From Actinokineospora terrae (GTDB lineage: Bacteria; Actinomycetota; Actinomycetes; Mycobacteriales; Pseudonocardiaceae), in contig NZ_FOGI01000007.1 of the NCBI RefSeq assembly GCF_900111175.1, positions 186,001 to 250,000 on the forward strand: DNA of 64,000 nt, in the 5' to 3' direction. The translations under genes were made by a program, and so were the position numbers. The notes below the pieces were generated by a model that made no database searches, was not told where the DNA came from, and was given only the letters and a program-made list of their open reading frames with translations. Shown here piece by piece: positions 34,142-43,979 of the stretch. The first letter of the stretch is position 1; the number at the start of each line of letters is the position of its first letter.

Positions 34142-37100
34142 TTGGAGCAAGGCCTGCGGGATGACGGGCTACTTGGCTCAGATGCAGGGAGTGTGCTGGC
34201 AGTGCCCGACCACACCACTGGGGTGGGTTCAGGCCCAGGGAAAGACGGTGGTGCCGCCGTGTCAGAACCAGACGGCAGTAGTGAGGTGGTGGCCGCGAAC
34301 CCGAGGCCCTCCGGTCGCAAGACCGTGGAGGGTGGCTCGAGGTGGCGGCTGCGCAACTGGCGGCTGCGCACGAAGCTGGTCGCGGTCCTGCTGGTCCCGG
34401 TCATCACCGCGGTCGCCCTCGGTGTCCTGCGCGCGACCAACGAGCTCGACCGCGCCGAGACCTTCGACCAGGCCGCCATCGCGGTGACCGCGACCCTCGA
34501 CGTGACCGCGCTCGTGCACGAGATGCAGAGCGAGCGCAACGTGATGGTCGCCTACGTCGCGGGTGGCCGCACGGGTGACCTCTCCCAGGTCCAGGGCCAG
34601 ATGCAGAAGACCAACGCCACGCTGACCCGGCTCAACCAGGCGGTCGCGAAGGTCTCCACCAACAACGGCCAACTGCTCGACTCCCTCGCCGACCGGCTCG
34701 GCGCGGTCGAGGCGGTCCGCTCGGCCGCGGTGTCCAGCTCGTACCCGGACGTCGGCGTCTACCAGTCCTACACCTCGCTGCTCGAGGCCGTGCTGTCCGC
34801 GGGCTCGGAGTTCACCGCCTCGCTGGCCCAGCCCGAGATCGCCCGGCTCGCCGCCGCCGCGCTGAGCATCGTCGAGGCCAAGGAGTTCCTCGGCCGCCAG
34901 AACTCGATCCTGATGATCGCCGGCGCCCGCAACTCCTTCCCGTCGAGCATGCTCGACCAGGCCCGCGCCGCGGAGGCCAGCTACAACGCCTCCATCTCCA
35001 ACTTCCGGTCCAACGCCGACGTCGCCGAGGCCCAGTTCTTCTCCGACACCTTCTCCGGTGCCGAGGTCGACGACCGCGAGCGGATCAAGCAGACCGCGTT
35101 CGTGCACGCCGACCAGGGCGTCGCCGACCTGGGCATCCAGATGGACCAGCTGGTCGCCGACTCCAAGGCGACCGCGACCGCGCTGCAGAAGGTCGAGGTG
35201 ACGCTGCTGGGCAAGCTGCGCACCCTGGCCAGCCAGTCCGCCGACGAGGCCAAGACCAACGCCTGGCGCGACGCGGTCATCGTGCTCATCGCGATCCTGC
35301 TCGCCCTGATCGTCACCTTCATCGTCGCCCGCTCGCTGCTGGTGCCGCTGCGCGTGCTGCGCCGCGACGCCCTCGACGTGGCGAACCGGCGGCTGCCGGA
35401 GACGGTGCAGCGCATCCTCGCCGACCCCGACCCGGTCGAGGCGTCGAAGAACGCGGTGGAGCCGGTCCCGGTGTTCACCCGAGAGGAGACCGGCCAGCTG
35501 GCCCGCTCCTTCGACGCGGTGCACGACCAGGCGGTCCGGATGGCGACCGAGCAGGCGCTGTTGCGCGACAACATCAACTCGATCTTCGTCAACCTGTCCC
35601 GCCGGTCGCAGACCCTGGTCGAGCGCCAGCTCTCGCTGATCGACCGGCTCGAGCAGGACGAGCAGGACCCCGACCAGCTGGCCAGCCTCTTCGAGCTCGA
35701 CCACCTGGCCACCCGCATGCGGCGCAACTCCGAGTCGCTGCTGGTGCTCTCCGGCTCCGGCCTGTCCCGCCAGCTCTCCCGCCCGGTCCCCGCGGCCGAG
35801 GTCGTCGGCGCGGCGGTCTCCGAGGTCGAGCAGTACGCCCGCATCGAGGTGCTCTCCGCCCCCGAGGTGTCGGTGCAGGGCCGCGCGGTCTCCGACCTCG
35901 TGCACCTCATCGCCGAGCTGCTCGACAACGCGACCTCGTTCTCCGAGCCGGAGAAGAAGGTCTACGTCCGGATGGCGGTGACCCGCAAGAAGGAACTGGC
36001 GATCCAGATCACCGACTCCGGCGTCGGCATGACCGACGAGGAGATCGAGACCGCCAACGGCCGCCTCGCCGACCCGCCGGACATCGACGTCGCGGTGACC
36101 CGCCGGATGGGCCTCTACGTGGTCGCCCGGCTGGCCAAGCGGCACGACATCAAGGTGCGGCTGCGCGACAACGAGGACATCGAGGGCGGCCTGATCGCCA
36201 GGATCACCGTCCCGGCGAACCTGGTGCAGACCTCCGGCTCGGCCCAGCCGACCAGCATCGTGGCGCAGACCCCCAGCCTCGGCGACACCGCGGCCAAGGC
36301 CAGCGGCATCGCGGGCGCCTTCACCGGCAGCATGCCGCGGGTGCGCCCGGACACCGCGGGACCGCTCAGCGAGTCCGTCGTCGACCGCCCGGCCGAGGAG
36401 GTCGCGGGCTACCCCGCCTTCGACCCGGCCTCGTTCGCGGCCACCGGCAACCCGGAGGACACCGGCGGCTGGGGGCCCCCCGCCTCGCCGGAGGAGATCC
36501 GGTCCCGGCTCAACGGCCACCTCATCGACAACCAGGTCACCGGCTCGCTGTTCGGCCTGCCGCTGCCGGAGCCGACCGAGCCGCCGGCCGACGCCCCGCG
36601 CAACGGCAGCGGCGTGTACCACCCGGTGACCGAGCCGGAGCGCGTCGTGGACGCGCCCACCGAGCGGCTGCCGATCTACGAGGCCGTCCTCTCCCAGTGG
36701 TTCGAGGCCGGTGACACCGGGTCCACCCCGGTCACCGCGCCAGCCGAGCAGGAGACCGACGCCGAACCCGAGCCCGACCACCAGGTCGAGGTGGTGGCCG
36801 ACCCGACCCCCGAGGCGCAGGTCCCGGACGTCGACGACCACCGCGAAGAACCCGTGGCCACCCCGGAACCCGCCCGTTCGCGGGCGGACGCCTGGCACTC
36901 GCCTGGCGACGACGGGTGGCAGCGGGCGCGTGCCCTGCTCGACACCACAGCGGACGCCACCACGACGGCGGGCCTGCCCAAGCGCGTCCCCAAGGCGCAC
37001 CTGGTGCCCGGCTCGGCGGCACCGCGGGAGACCACGGCGGAGCAACCCGTCGTGCCCGCGCTGCCCCCGCGGTCGGCCGACGCCATCCGCGGCCGCATGT

Positions 37101-37207
37101 CCCAGTTCCAGCAGGGGGTGCGGCGGGGCAGGCATGCCCTCATCGACGCCTACGCTGGTGACCAGACCGGTTCAGACGAGAGCCGCCAAGACGAGGAGCA
37201 GGAGTGA
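34142..37207 (+). CDS. cvnA: Conservon sensor kinase-like protein (NIT domain, HAMP, HATPase)
   Basis: A 1021-residue membrane protein, the CvnA part of a conservon. Membrane helix 1 (about 77-96), an outer NIT-type helical sensor (about 100-375), helix 2 (about 380-397), HAMP, then an HATPase domain: N-box ELLDNAT near 592, G1 DSGVGM near 625, G2 MGLYVVARLA near 656. The standard His phosphoacceptor box is not evident; LDHLATRMRR is the nearest candidate. The C-terminal 300 residues are disordered and acidic/proline-rich. TTG 34142 has GGAG 7 nt upstream; GTG 34259 is the alternative. Stop overlaps cvnB in GTGA. Confidence 0.9.
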   Translation: MEQGLRDDGLLGSDAGSVLAVPDHTTGVGSGPGKDGGAAVSEPDGSSEVVAANPRPSGRKTVEGGSRWRLRNWRLRTKLVAVLLVPVITAVALGVLRATNELDRAETFDQAAIAVTATLDVTALVHEMQSERNVMVAYVAGGRTGDLSQVQGQMQKTNATLTRLNQAVAKVSTNNGQLLDSLADRLGAVEAVRSAAVSSSYPDVGVYQSYTSLLEAVLSAGSEFTASLAQPEIARLAAAALSIVEAKEFLGRQNSILMIAGARNSFPSSMLDQARAAEASYNASISNFRSNADVAEAQFFSDTFSGAEVDDRERIKQTAFVHADQGVADLGIQMDQLVADSKATATALQKVEVTLLGKLRTLASQSADEAKTNAWRDAVIVLIAILLALIVTFIVARSLLVPLRVLRRDALDVANRRLPETVQRILADPDPVEASKNAVEPVPVFTREETGQLARSFDAVHDQAVRMATEQALLRDNINSIFVNLSRRSQTLVERQLSLIDRLEQDEQDPDQLASLFELDHLATRMRRNSESLLVLSGSGLSRQLSRPVPAAEVVGAAVSEVEQYARIEVLSAPEVSVQGRAVSDLVHLIAELLDNATSFSEPEKKVYVRMAVTRKKELAIQITDSGVGMTDEEIETANGRLADPPDIDVAVTRRMGLYVVARLAKRHDIKVRLRDNEDIEGGLIARITVPANLVQTSGSAQPTSIVAQTPSLGDTAAKASGIAGAFTGSMPRVRPDTAGPLSESVVDRPAEEVAGYPAFDPASFAATGNPEDTGGWGPPASPEEIRSRLNGHLIDNQVTGSLFGLPLPEPTEPPADAPRNGSGVYHPVTEPERVVDAPTERLPIYEAVLSQWFEAGDTGSTPVTAPAEQETDAEPEPDHQVEVVADPTPEAQVPDVDDHREEPVATPEPARSRADAWHSPGDDGWQRARALLDTTADATTTAGLPKRVPKAHLVPGSAAPRETTAEQPVVPALPPRSADAIRGRMSQFQQGVRRGRHALIDAYAGDQTGSDESRQDEEQE

Positions 37208-37629
37208 CAACCGCGTCCGTACATCAGCCCGGTAGCTTCGGGTGGCTCATCACCGACTTTGTCCGCCAGGTGCCCGGCGCGGCGCACGCCGTCGTGGTGT
37301 CCGCAGACGGGCTGCTGCTGGCCGGGTCGCAGGGGCTGCCCCGCGACCGCGCCGAGCAGCTGTCCGCGGTCGCCTCCGGCCTGGTCAGCCTCACCGCCGG
37401 GGCCGCGAGGTGCTTCGAGGCGGGCGGGGTGAACCAGACCGTGGTCGAGATGGACCGCGGCTACCTGTTCCTCATGTCGATCTCCGACGGCTCCTGCCTC
37501 GCGGTGCTCGCGGCACCGAACTGCGACATCGGCCTGGTCGCGTACGAGATGACCCTGCTGGTCGAGCGAGTCGGCCAGCAGATGACGCCCGAGCTGCGCG
37601 CGCAGCTTCAGGGCTCGCAGCGCAGGTAA
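37204..37629 (+). CDS. cvnB: Roadblock/LC7-domain protein of the conservon
   Basis: A 141-residue roadblock/LC7 protein: GWLITDFVRQVPGAAHAVVVSADGLLLA and LMSISDGSCLAVLAAPNCDIGLVAYEM. In conservons CvnB binds the GTPase CvnD and acts in a membrane-attached G-protein-like complex. GTG start overlapping the cvnA stop. Confidence 0.93.
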   Translation: MTTASVHQPGSFGWLITDFVRQVPGAAHAVVVSADGLLLAGSQGLPRDRAEQLSAVASGLVSLTAGAARCFEAGGVNQTVVEMDRGYLFLMSISDGSCLAVLAAPNCDIGLVAYEMTLLVERVGQQMTPELRAQLQGSQRR

Positions 37630-37658
37630 GAGCGGGCACACGGCGGGGTGAGAACGCG

Positions 37659-38369
37659 ATGAGCACGGGCCGCAGACCCACTGGCAGGCGTACCGAGGAC
37701 GACTTCTCCTACCGGGACCTGTTCGAACCGGACGCCGCCTACGGTGCGTCGGACAGCGAGCACCCCAGGGACCAGCTGGTGGACGAGCCGGAGCGGAGGC
37801 TTGCCGACATGTCGGAACGAGGGTGGGACGACCTGTCCGAACCCGGTCTCGGCGAGCCGCCGAACCGGTTCGACATCGACGGGTTCCGGGCCAGGCTCTT
37901 CGGTGGCCCCAGCGCGACCCTCTACGGTGACCCGGGCATCCCGTCGCAGTCGGACTGGGACAGCAAGGAGATCCCGGCGGTCGCCGACCTGGAGCCCGAG
38001 CCGGAGCCGGTCGAGCTCGCCCCGCACGAGACCGGGTCGATGGTCCGTCCGTACACCAAGACCGGTGGGCGCACCCGTTCCGACTACGATCTTGCGATTG
38101 AGGCACTGGTCTCCACCAGTGACCGGGGCAAGGTGCCGGACGCGGCGGTCCGCCCGGAGCACAGGTCCATCTGCGGCCTGTGCCTGGACACCAGGTCCGT
38201 CGCCGAGGTCGCCGCGCACCTGCGGCTGCCACTGGGGGTGGCCAGGGTGCTCATCGGCGACATGGCGGGCATGGGCCTCGTCTCGATCCACCAGAGCGGC
38301 ATGGTCGTGGGTGACCGGCCGTCGATCGAATTCATGGAAAGGGTGCTCAGTGGGCTCCGCAGGCTCTAG
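37659..38369 (+). CDS. cvnC: DUF742 protein of the conservon
   Basis: A 236-residue protein. Residues 1-120 are disordered and acidic, longer than in many CvnC proteins. The C-terminal DUF742 winged-helix domain (about 125-236) reads MVRPYTKTGGRTR, ICGLCLDTRSVAEVAAHLRLPLGVARVLIGDMAG. ATG 37659; its end overlaps cvnD by 20 nt. Confidence 0.92.
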   Translation: MSTGRRPTGRRTEDDFSYRDLFEPDAAYGASDSEHPRDQLVDEPERRLADMSERGWDDLSEPGLGEPPNRFDIDGFRARLFGGPSATLYGDPGIPSQSDWDSKEIPAVADLEPEPEPVELAPHETGSMVRPYTKTGGRTRSDYDLAIEALVSTSDRGKVPDAAVRPEHRSICGLCLDTRSVAEVAAHLRLPLGVARVLIGDMAGMGLVSIHQSGMVVGDRPSIEFMERVLSGLRRL

Positions 38370-38955
38370 TCCTCTCAGCGCGCGCGGCGCTTCCCCCCAG
38401 CCGACCACCTCGGCGAAGATCGTCGTCGCCGGTGGCTTCGGCGTGGGCAAGACGACCCTGGTCGGTTCCGTCTCGGAGATCGTCCCGCTGACCACCGAGG
38501 CCGTCATGACCGAGGCCAGCGTCGACGTCGACGACCTGTCCTCGACCCCCAACAAGGTGACCACCACGGTCGCGATGGACTTCGGCCGGGTGTCGCTCGA
38601 CTCCGACCTGATCCTCTACCTGTTCGGCACGCCGGGGCAGCACCGCTTCTGGTTCATGTGGGACGACTTGGTCCGCGGCGCCATCGGCGCCATCGTCCTG
38701 GTCGACACCCGCCGCCTGGCCGACGCGTTCGCCTCGATCGATTTCTTCGAGGACCGCGGCCTGCCGTACGTGATCGCGCTCAACTGCTTCGACCGCGTGC
38801 TGCACCACCGGATCGAGGACGTCCGCGAGGCGCTCACCGTCGAGCCGAACGTCCCGATCGTCACCACCGACGCCCGCGACCGCGACTCCACCAAGGAAAC
38901 GCTCATCACCCTGGTCGAGCACGCCATGCACCAGCGCATGTCCCGCGCCGTCTGA
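38350..38955 (+). CDS. cvnD: Ras-like GTPase of the conservon
   Basis: A 201-residue small GTPase: P-loop GGFGVGKTT (about 28-36), switch threonine in STPNKVTTTVAMDFG, G3-like LFGTPGQHRF, and base-recognition NCFDR in the place of NKxD. It acts as the switch of the CvnABCD complex. GTG start inside cvnC, as is usual in conservons. A terminator follows. Confidence 0.93.
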   Translation: MGSAGSSPLSARGASPQPTTSAKIVVAGGFGVGKTTLVGSVSEIVPLTTEAVMTEASVDVDDLSSTPNKVTTTVAMDFGRVSLDSDLILYLFGTPGQHRFWFMWDDLVRGAIGAIVLVDTRRLADAFASIDFFEDRGLPYVIALNCFDRVLHHRIEDVREALTVEPNVPIVTTDARDRDSTKETLITLVEHAMHQRMSRAV

Positions 38956-38972
38956 CCCAACCCGCCCACGCG

Positions 38973-39000
38973 AAGGCCCCCGGTGCTCCGGGGGCCTTTT
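38973..39000 (+). terminator. Rho-independent terminator after the conservon
   Basis: Perfect stem AAGGCCCCCGG / CCGGGGGCCTT (11 bp), 4-nt loop, then TT extending the run to TTTT at 38997-39000. It begins 18 nt after the cvnD stop. Confidence 0.88.
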
Positions 39001-39019
39001 CGCTGTCCGCTGTGGACGG

Positions 39020-41254
39020 TCAGCCGCCCTGCTCCACCAGGTCCGCGCGGGTGATGCGGTGCAGGGGGACGCGGGTCGGCGACCGGGTGTCCGGGTCGGT
39101 GCCCTCCAGCACGCCGCCGCCGATCCGGTTCGGCACCAGCACGCGCTCGCTGGCCACCCCGTTGGCGTCGACCATGCCGACCCACACCGTCTGGTTGGCG
39201 TGGATGGCCTGGTGCAGCAGGGCGAGGGTGTCGGCGGTGTTCGTGCTCGACGCGGCGATGGAGCGCCCGCGCTTGCTGTCGGCGGCCCGGTCACCGGCGC
39301 GCATGGCCGCGATGATGTCGCTGAGCTGGTCGTCGTCGGGGGCCTTGGTGGCCACCCGGCGCACCGCGCGGACCGCGGCCTGCACCCGGCGGCCGGTGGG
39401 GCGCAGGTCGACCACCTGGCCCTCGCTGTCCTCCGCGGCCGGGGTGAAGCCCGCCGCGCGCAGCTCGTCGAGGATCTCCAGCAGCGGCACCGGGCTGACC
39501 AGCACCGTCGGCGCGATCTTGCGCAGCCGCAGCGCCGCGGCGGCCGGGCTGGCCGCGACCTCGGCGATCAGCGCCGGGTCGTCGCAGCGCAGGAACGCCG
39601 CGGTGGCGCCGCCGCGCAGCCTGCCGTGGCGGCGGGCGACGTCGTCGATCATGTACGTCAGCGACTGCGGCACCGGGGTCTTGGAGTGCGCCCGGAACAG
39701 CTCGTGCAGGTCGCCCGCGGTCTGGCCCGCGTCCAGCGCGCGCCGCAGCGAGGACTCGCCGACCCGGTAGACGGTGGCACTGCCCGCGGACTCCACGTCG
39801 GCGACCTGGTTGATCTGGGCGGCCAGGTGCGGCTCCAGCGGGCCGGGCGCGACCACGGTCAGGTCGGCCTGCACCAGCACGTGGTCGATCGGCTCCGGCA
39901 TCGCCTCGGCCATCCGCTTCGCGGCGGCGGCCGTGCCCTCTTCGAGCAACGTGCGGCCCGCCCCGGTCAGCGCGCCGTGCGCGACCAGGCCGAGCGACGT
40001 CGCCTCCTCCAGGGTCCAGCGGACGATCTCGTCGCGCAGCCGTCCACCCCGCCGGGGCGCGCGCCACGCCAGCAGTGCCGCCAGCTCGTCCGGGTCGACG
40101 ATCCCGGTGCCCGGCTTCAGGTCGGCCAACGCGTGCAGCACCCTGGCCCGCTCCAACGGAGCGACGGGGCGGCGCAGGTCCTCCGACAGCGGGGCGAGCA
40201 GCCGCTCCTTCGCGTCCCGCAATCCACCGATCCCCGGCAGCCGCGGCAGGTCCAGCCACGCGGCGGCCACGGCGGCCCACTGGTTGGCCGGGCTCGCCAC
40301 CAGCCACGTGTCGGCGTGCGTGGTCGGCACGTACTCGGGCGTCGCCGCCTCGTTGTCCACCACCAGCGACGCCGCGACGGCCACCTCGACCAGCAGCACC
40401 CCGTGCCGCTCGCCGACGTCCAGCGCCTTGGTGAGCTTGCGCAGGTCCCGCACGCCCAGCCCGCCGGACTTCAGCACCGGCGCCGGGTCCTGCGACCACA
40501 TCCGCAGCACCGTCTGGACGTGCCTGAGGAACTCCAGCGCCGCACCGGCCGCGGTGGAGTCGACCGCCTTGTGCGCCTTGGTCTTGGGCCTCGGTTCGTC
40601 GACGACCACCGCGGCCGCAGGCCGCACGGCGACGCCGACCTGGCGGGGGAGCTCGACCGTCGTCGCGTCGACCCTGGTCAGCAGGTGGCGGGCGAGCAGC
40701 CGCTGGACGGGGGTGCGGGCCTGGTCGAGCGGCAGGACCGCCGCGGCGTCCCGGGTGTTGCCGATGGGGCCGTTGCTCGCCAGCCGCTCCAGCACGTCCC
40801 GCTCGTCCGCGGGCAGCGCGGCGACGGCAGCGGGCACGTCGACGTCGTCGAGCGCGGGGGAGGGGCGACCCAACCCGGTCGGGAACAGCCCCCCGGCCTC
40901 CCGCGCGGCAGGCACCAGCGCGATGCCGCTGTCCTCGCCCCAGGCGATCGCGAGGCGCCGCAGCTGCGCCACCGCGGCCTTGACCCGCTGCGCCGGGGCG
41001 CCGACGTCGAGCGTCGAGAGGGGAACCGGCGCCCGGTCCGCCCCGGCCGCCAGCAGCGCGTCGAGCACCGCGAGGGTGAAGGTGTCGAGCCCCTCGGCGA
41101 CCCTGGCGACCGACGCCCTGGTCGCCGCCCGGGCCGCCAACACCCCGGTATTGGCCGGTCGGGGCGTGGCGAGATCGGGCCGGGCCCGCAACACGGCGCC
41201 GAGCGCCTCGTCGTCCCGCGCGCGGAGCCAGTCGGTGAGCGTGGTGCCGGACAC
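39020..41254 (-). CDS. Helicase-associated (Helicase_C_3) domain protein
   Basis: A 744-residue protein, starting at GTG 41254 with SGTTLTDWLRARDDEALGAVLRARPDL. The C-terminal half carries the XPB/Ssl2-associated Helicase_C_3 region (DHVLVQADLTVVAPGPLEPHLAAQINQVADVES, TYMIDDVARRHGRLR). There is no Walker A or DEAD-type motif, so it is not itself a helicase. The family lies near the XPB helicase in many actinobacteria; here XPB is 11 kb away. A role with XPB in repair is inferred. GTG 41278 would add 8 residues. Confidence 0.85.
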   Translation of the reverse strand: MSGTTLTDWLRARDDEALGAVLRARPDLATPRPANTGVLAARAATRASVARVAEGLDTFTLAVLDALLAAGADRAPVPLSTLDVGAPAQRVKAAVAQLRRLAIAWGEDSGIALVPAAREAGGLFPTGLGRPSPALDDVDVPAAVAALPADERDVLERLASNGPIGNTRDAAAVLPLDQARTPVQRLLARHLLTRVDATTVELPRQVGVAVRPAAAVVVDEPRPKTKAHKAVDSTAAGAALEFLRHVQTVLRMWSQDPAPVLKSGGLGVRDLRKLTKALDVGERHGVLLVEVAVAASLVVDNEAATPEYVPTTHADTWLVASPANQWAAVAAAWLDLPRLPGIGGLRDAKERLLAPLSEDLRRPVAPLERARVLHALADLKPGTGIVDPDELAALLAWRAPRRGGRLRDEIVRWTLEEATSLGLVAHGALTGAGRTLLEEGTAAAAKRMAEAMPEPIDHVLVQADLTVVAPGPLEPHLAAQINQVADVESAGSATVYRVGESSLRRALDAGQTAGDLHELFRAHSKTPVPQSLTYMIDDVARRHGRLRGGATAAFLRCDDPALIAEVAASPAAAALRLRKIAPTVLVSPVPLLEILDELRAAGFTPAAEDSEGQVVDLRPTGRRVQAAVRAVRRVATKAPDDDQLSDIIAAMRAGDRAADSKRGRSIAASSTNTADTLALLHQAIHANQTVWVGMVDANGVASERVLVPNRIGGGVLEGTDPDTRSPTRVPLHRITRADLVEQGG

Positions 41255-41327
41255 CCTGACCACGGTATACGGCACCACCGTCGAGTAACCTCAGCAGGCG
41301 AGCACTTTCGTCACCCGAGGAGTTCCC

Positions 41328-41510
41328 GTGGCCAAAACCACCAAGCCCGACCGCGTAGACCCCACCTGGACCGGCGACGACGACAACGGCTCGCACCCGG
41401 TCACCGAGCTCACCTCGGACCGCCAGGGTGCTCTCTCCCCCTTCGGCAACACGACCTTCCCCCTGGACACCACCCCGTACGTCCACCCGACCACCGAGAT
41501 CAACCGCTAG
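41328..41510 (+). CDS. Small hypothetical protein
   Basis: A 60-residue acidic, Thr/Pro-rich protein (DPTWTGDDDNG, PFGNTTFPLDTTPYVHPTTE). GTG start with GAGGAG 6 nt upstream, divergent from the helicase-associated gene. No domain or membrane segment; unknown function. Its stop codon is the start of repeat element copy B. Confidence 0.65.
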   Translation: MAKTTKPDRVDPTWTGDDDNGSHPVTELTSDRQGALSPFGNTTFPLDTTPYVHPTTEINR

Positions 41511-41883
41511 CCCCACCGCGGTCTCGGCTCCCAGGCACTCCCGCTTCGGCGCAGGGGTGCCTGTTGGTCTTTGTGCAGCCGCTAACCGCGCCGGTCTTCT
41601 TGCCGCTCACAGGCCTCTACCGCCCTCGCGCCTCTAGCTGCCCCGGGCCTTCTTGCCGCCGCTGCGCCTCTAGCCGCGCCGTGAGCCCTCTTCCCGCCGC
41701 GCCTCCAGCCGCCCCCAGGCCCTCTTGCGCCACTCTCGCGCGCGCGGTCCCGACCCTGCCCAGCCCCCACCCACTCCGGGGGGCGTCCCTGTGCCAGTCT
41801 ATCGGTACCCCCCGACGGGCGATCTTGAAAGTACCCCGCCGAAGATCCAGATGTGGATAACTTCTGTCGCTGGACCGGGTGAA
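41505..41883 (+). repeat. Long intergenic element, copy B (inverted relative to copy A)
   Basis: Starts at the stop of the 60-residue gene (CCGCTAG then TCTCGGCTCCC) and ends with the conserved 150-bp block 41733-41883, which carries the same TTATCCACA 9-mer on the minus strand (TGTGGATAA at 41852-41860). The middle contains degenerate 36-bp tandem units. Together with copy A it flanks about 17 kb. Confidence 0.7.
41628..41735 (+). repeat. Degenerate tandem units of about 36 bp
   Basis: Three units begin GCGCCTCTAGC (41628), GCGCCTCTAGC (41664) and GCCTCCAGCC (41701), each followed after about 14 bases by GGCC/AGCC-CTTCTTG or CTCTTC-like pyrimidine runs. Weaker half-units are seen from 41581. 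No coding frame is preserved. Confidence 0.55.
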
Positions 41884-42105
41884 TCTGAGGCACCCGGTCA
41901 ACCAAGATCCCCAGGTCAGCGCCGTGCCGCCAGCTGAGCATGATCACAAAGGCGGCAAGTCGGTCTTGTGCCCAGTCGGAACCGGGGTCGGAGCGGCGGG
42001 CGGGAAGTTCTGTGAACAGTGGAGATCACCCGGATGTGGGCGCACCGGGACCAGGGCTAGGCTCACTGCGATTCTGTGAATGCCGTCCTTTCGGGAGTGA
42101 ACCGC
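41884..42105. other. Leader/promoter region of malic enzyme
   Basis: About 220 bp without a gene. The run up to ATG 42106 carries GGGAG at 42093-42097. I see no named regulatory site. Confidence 0.4.
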
Positions 42106-43488
<1,383 letters not shown>

Positions 43489-43502
43489 CTAGCATCGGCC
43501 AC

Positions 43503-43979
43503 GTGGGTGAACTCAGCCATGTGGACGCCGCCGGGACCGCGCGGATGGTCGACGTCTCCGGCAAGGCGGTGACCGCGCGCACCGCGGTGGCCAGCGGCGT
43601 CGTACGCACCACCGCGGAGGTCGTCGCACTGTTGCGCCGCGACGGGCTGCCCAAGGGTGACGCGCTGGCGACGGCGCGGCTCGCGGGCATCATGGGCGCC
43701 AAGCGGACACCGGAGCTGATCCCGCTGTGCCACCCGCTGCCGCTCTCCGGCGTCACCGTGGTGCTCGACCTGGGGGAGCGCGAGGTCACCATCACCGCGA
43801 CCGTCCGCACCACCGGGCAGACCGGGGTGGAGATGGAGGCGCTGACCGCCGTCGCCGTCGCCGGGCTGACCCTGCACGACATGATCAAGGCGGTCGACCC
43901 GGCCGCCGTGCTCGACACGGTGCGGCTCGACCGCAAGGACGGCGGCAAGTCCGGCACCTGGAACAGGGACACACCATGA
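43503..43979 (+). CDS. moaC: Cyclic pyranopterin monophosphate synthase
   Basis: A 158-residue MoaC that closes the pyranopterin ring in molybdenum cofactor synthesis, acting after MoaA. Motifs: GTARMVDVSGKAVTARTAVA, AKRTPELIPLCHPLPLSGV, GQTGVEMEALTAV and DMIKAVD. GTG start. Overlaps the next gene in ATGA. Confidence 0.97.
   Translation: MGELSHVDAAGTARMVDVSGKAVTARTAVASGVVRTTAEVVALLRRDGLPKGDALATARLAGIMGAKRTPELIPLCHPLPLSGVTVVLDLGEREVTITATVRTTGQTGVEMEALTAVAVAGLTLHDMIKAVDPAAVLDTVRLDRKDGGKSGTWNRDTP

Noticed and set aside
41617..41901. Open frame in repeat copy B whose peptide recurs in copy A
   Set aside because: The peptide similarity is explained by DNA identity of the element. Start and flanks are not shared, no RBS is present and third-base bias is lacking.
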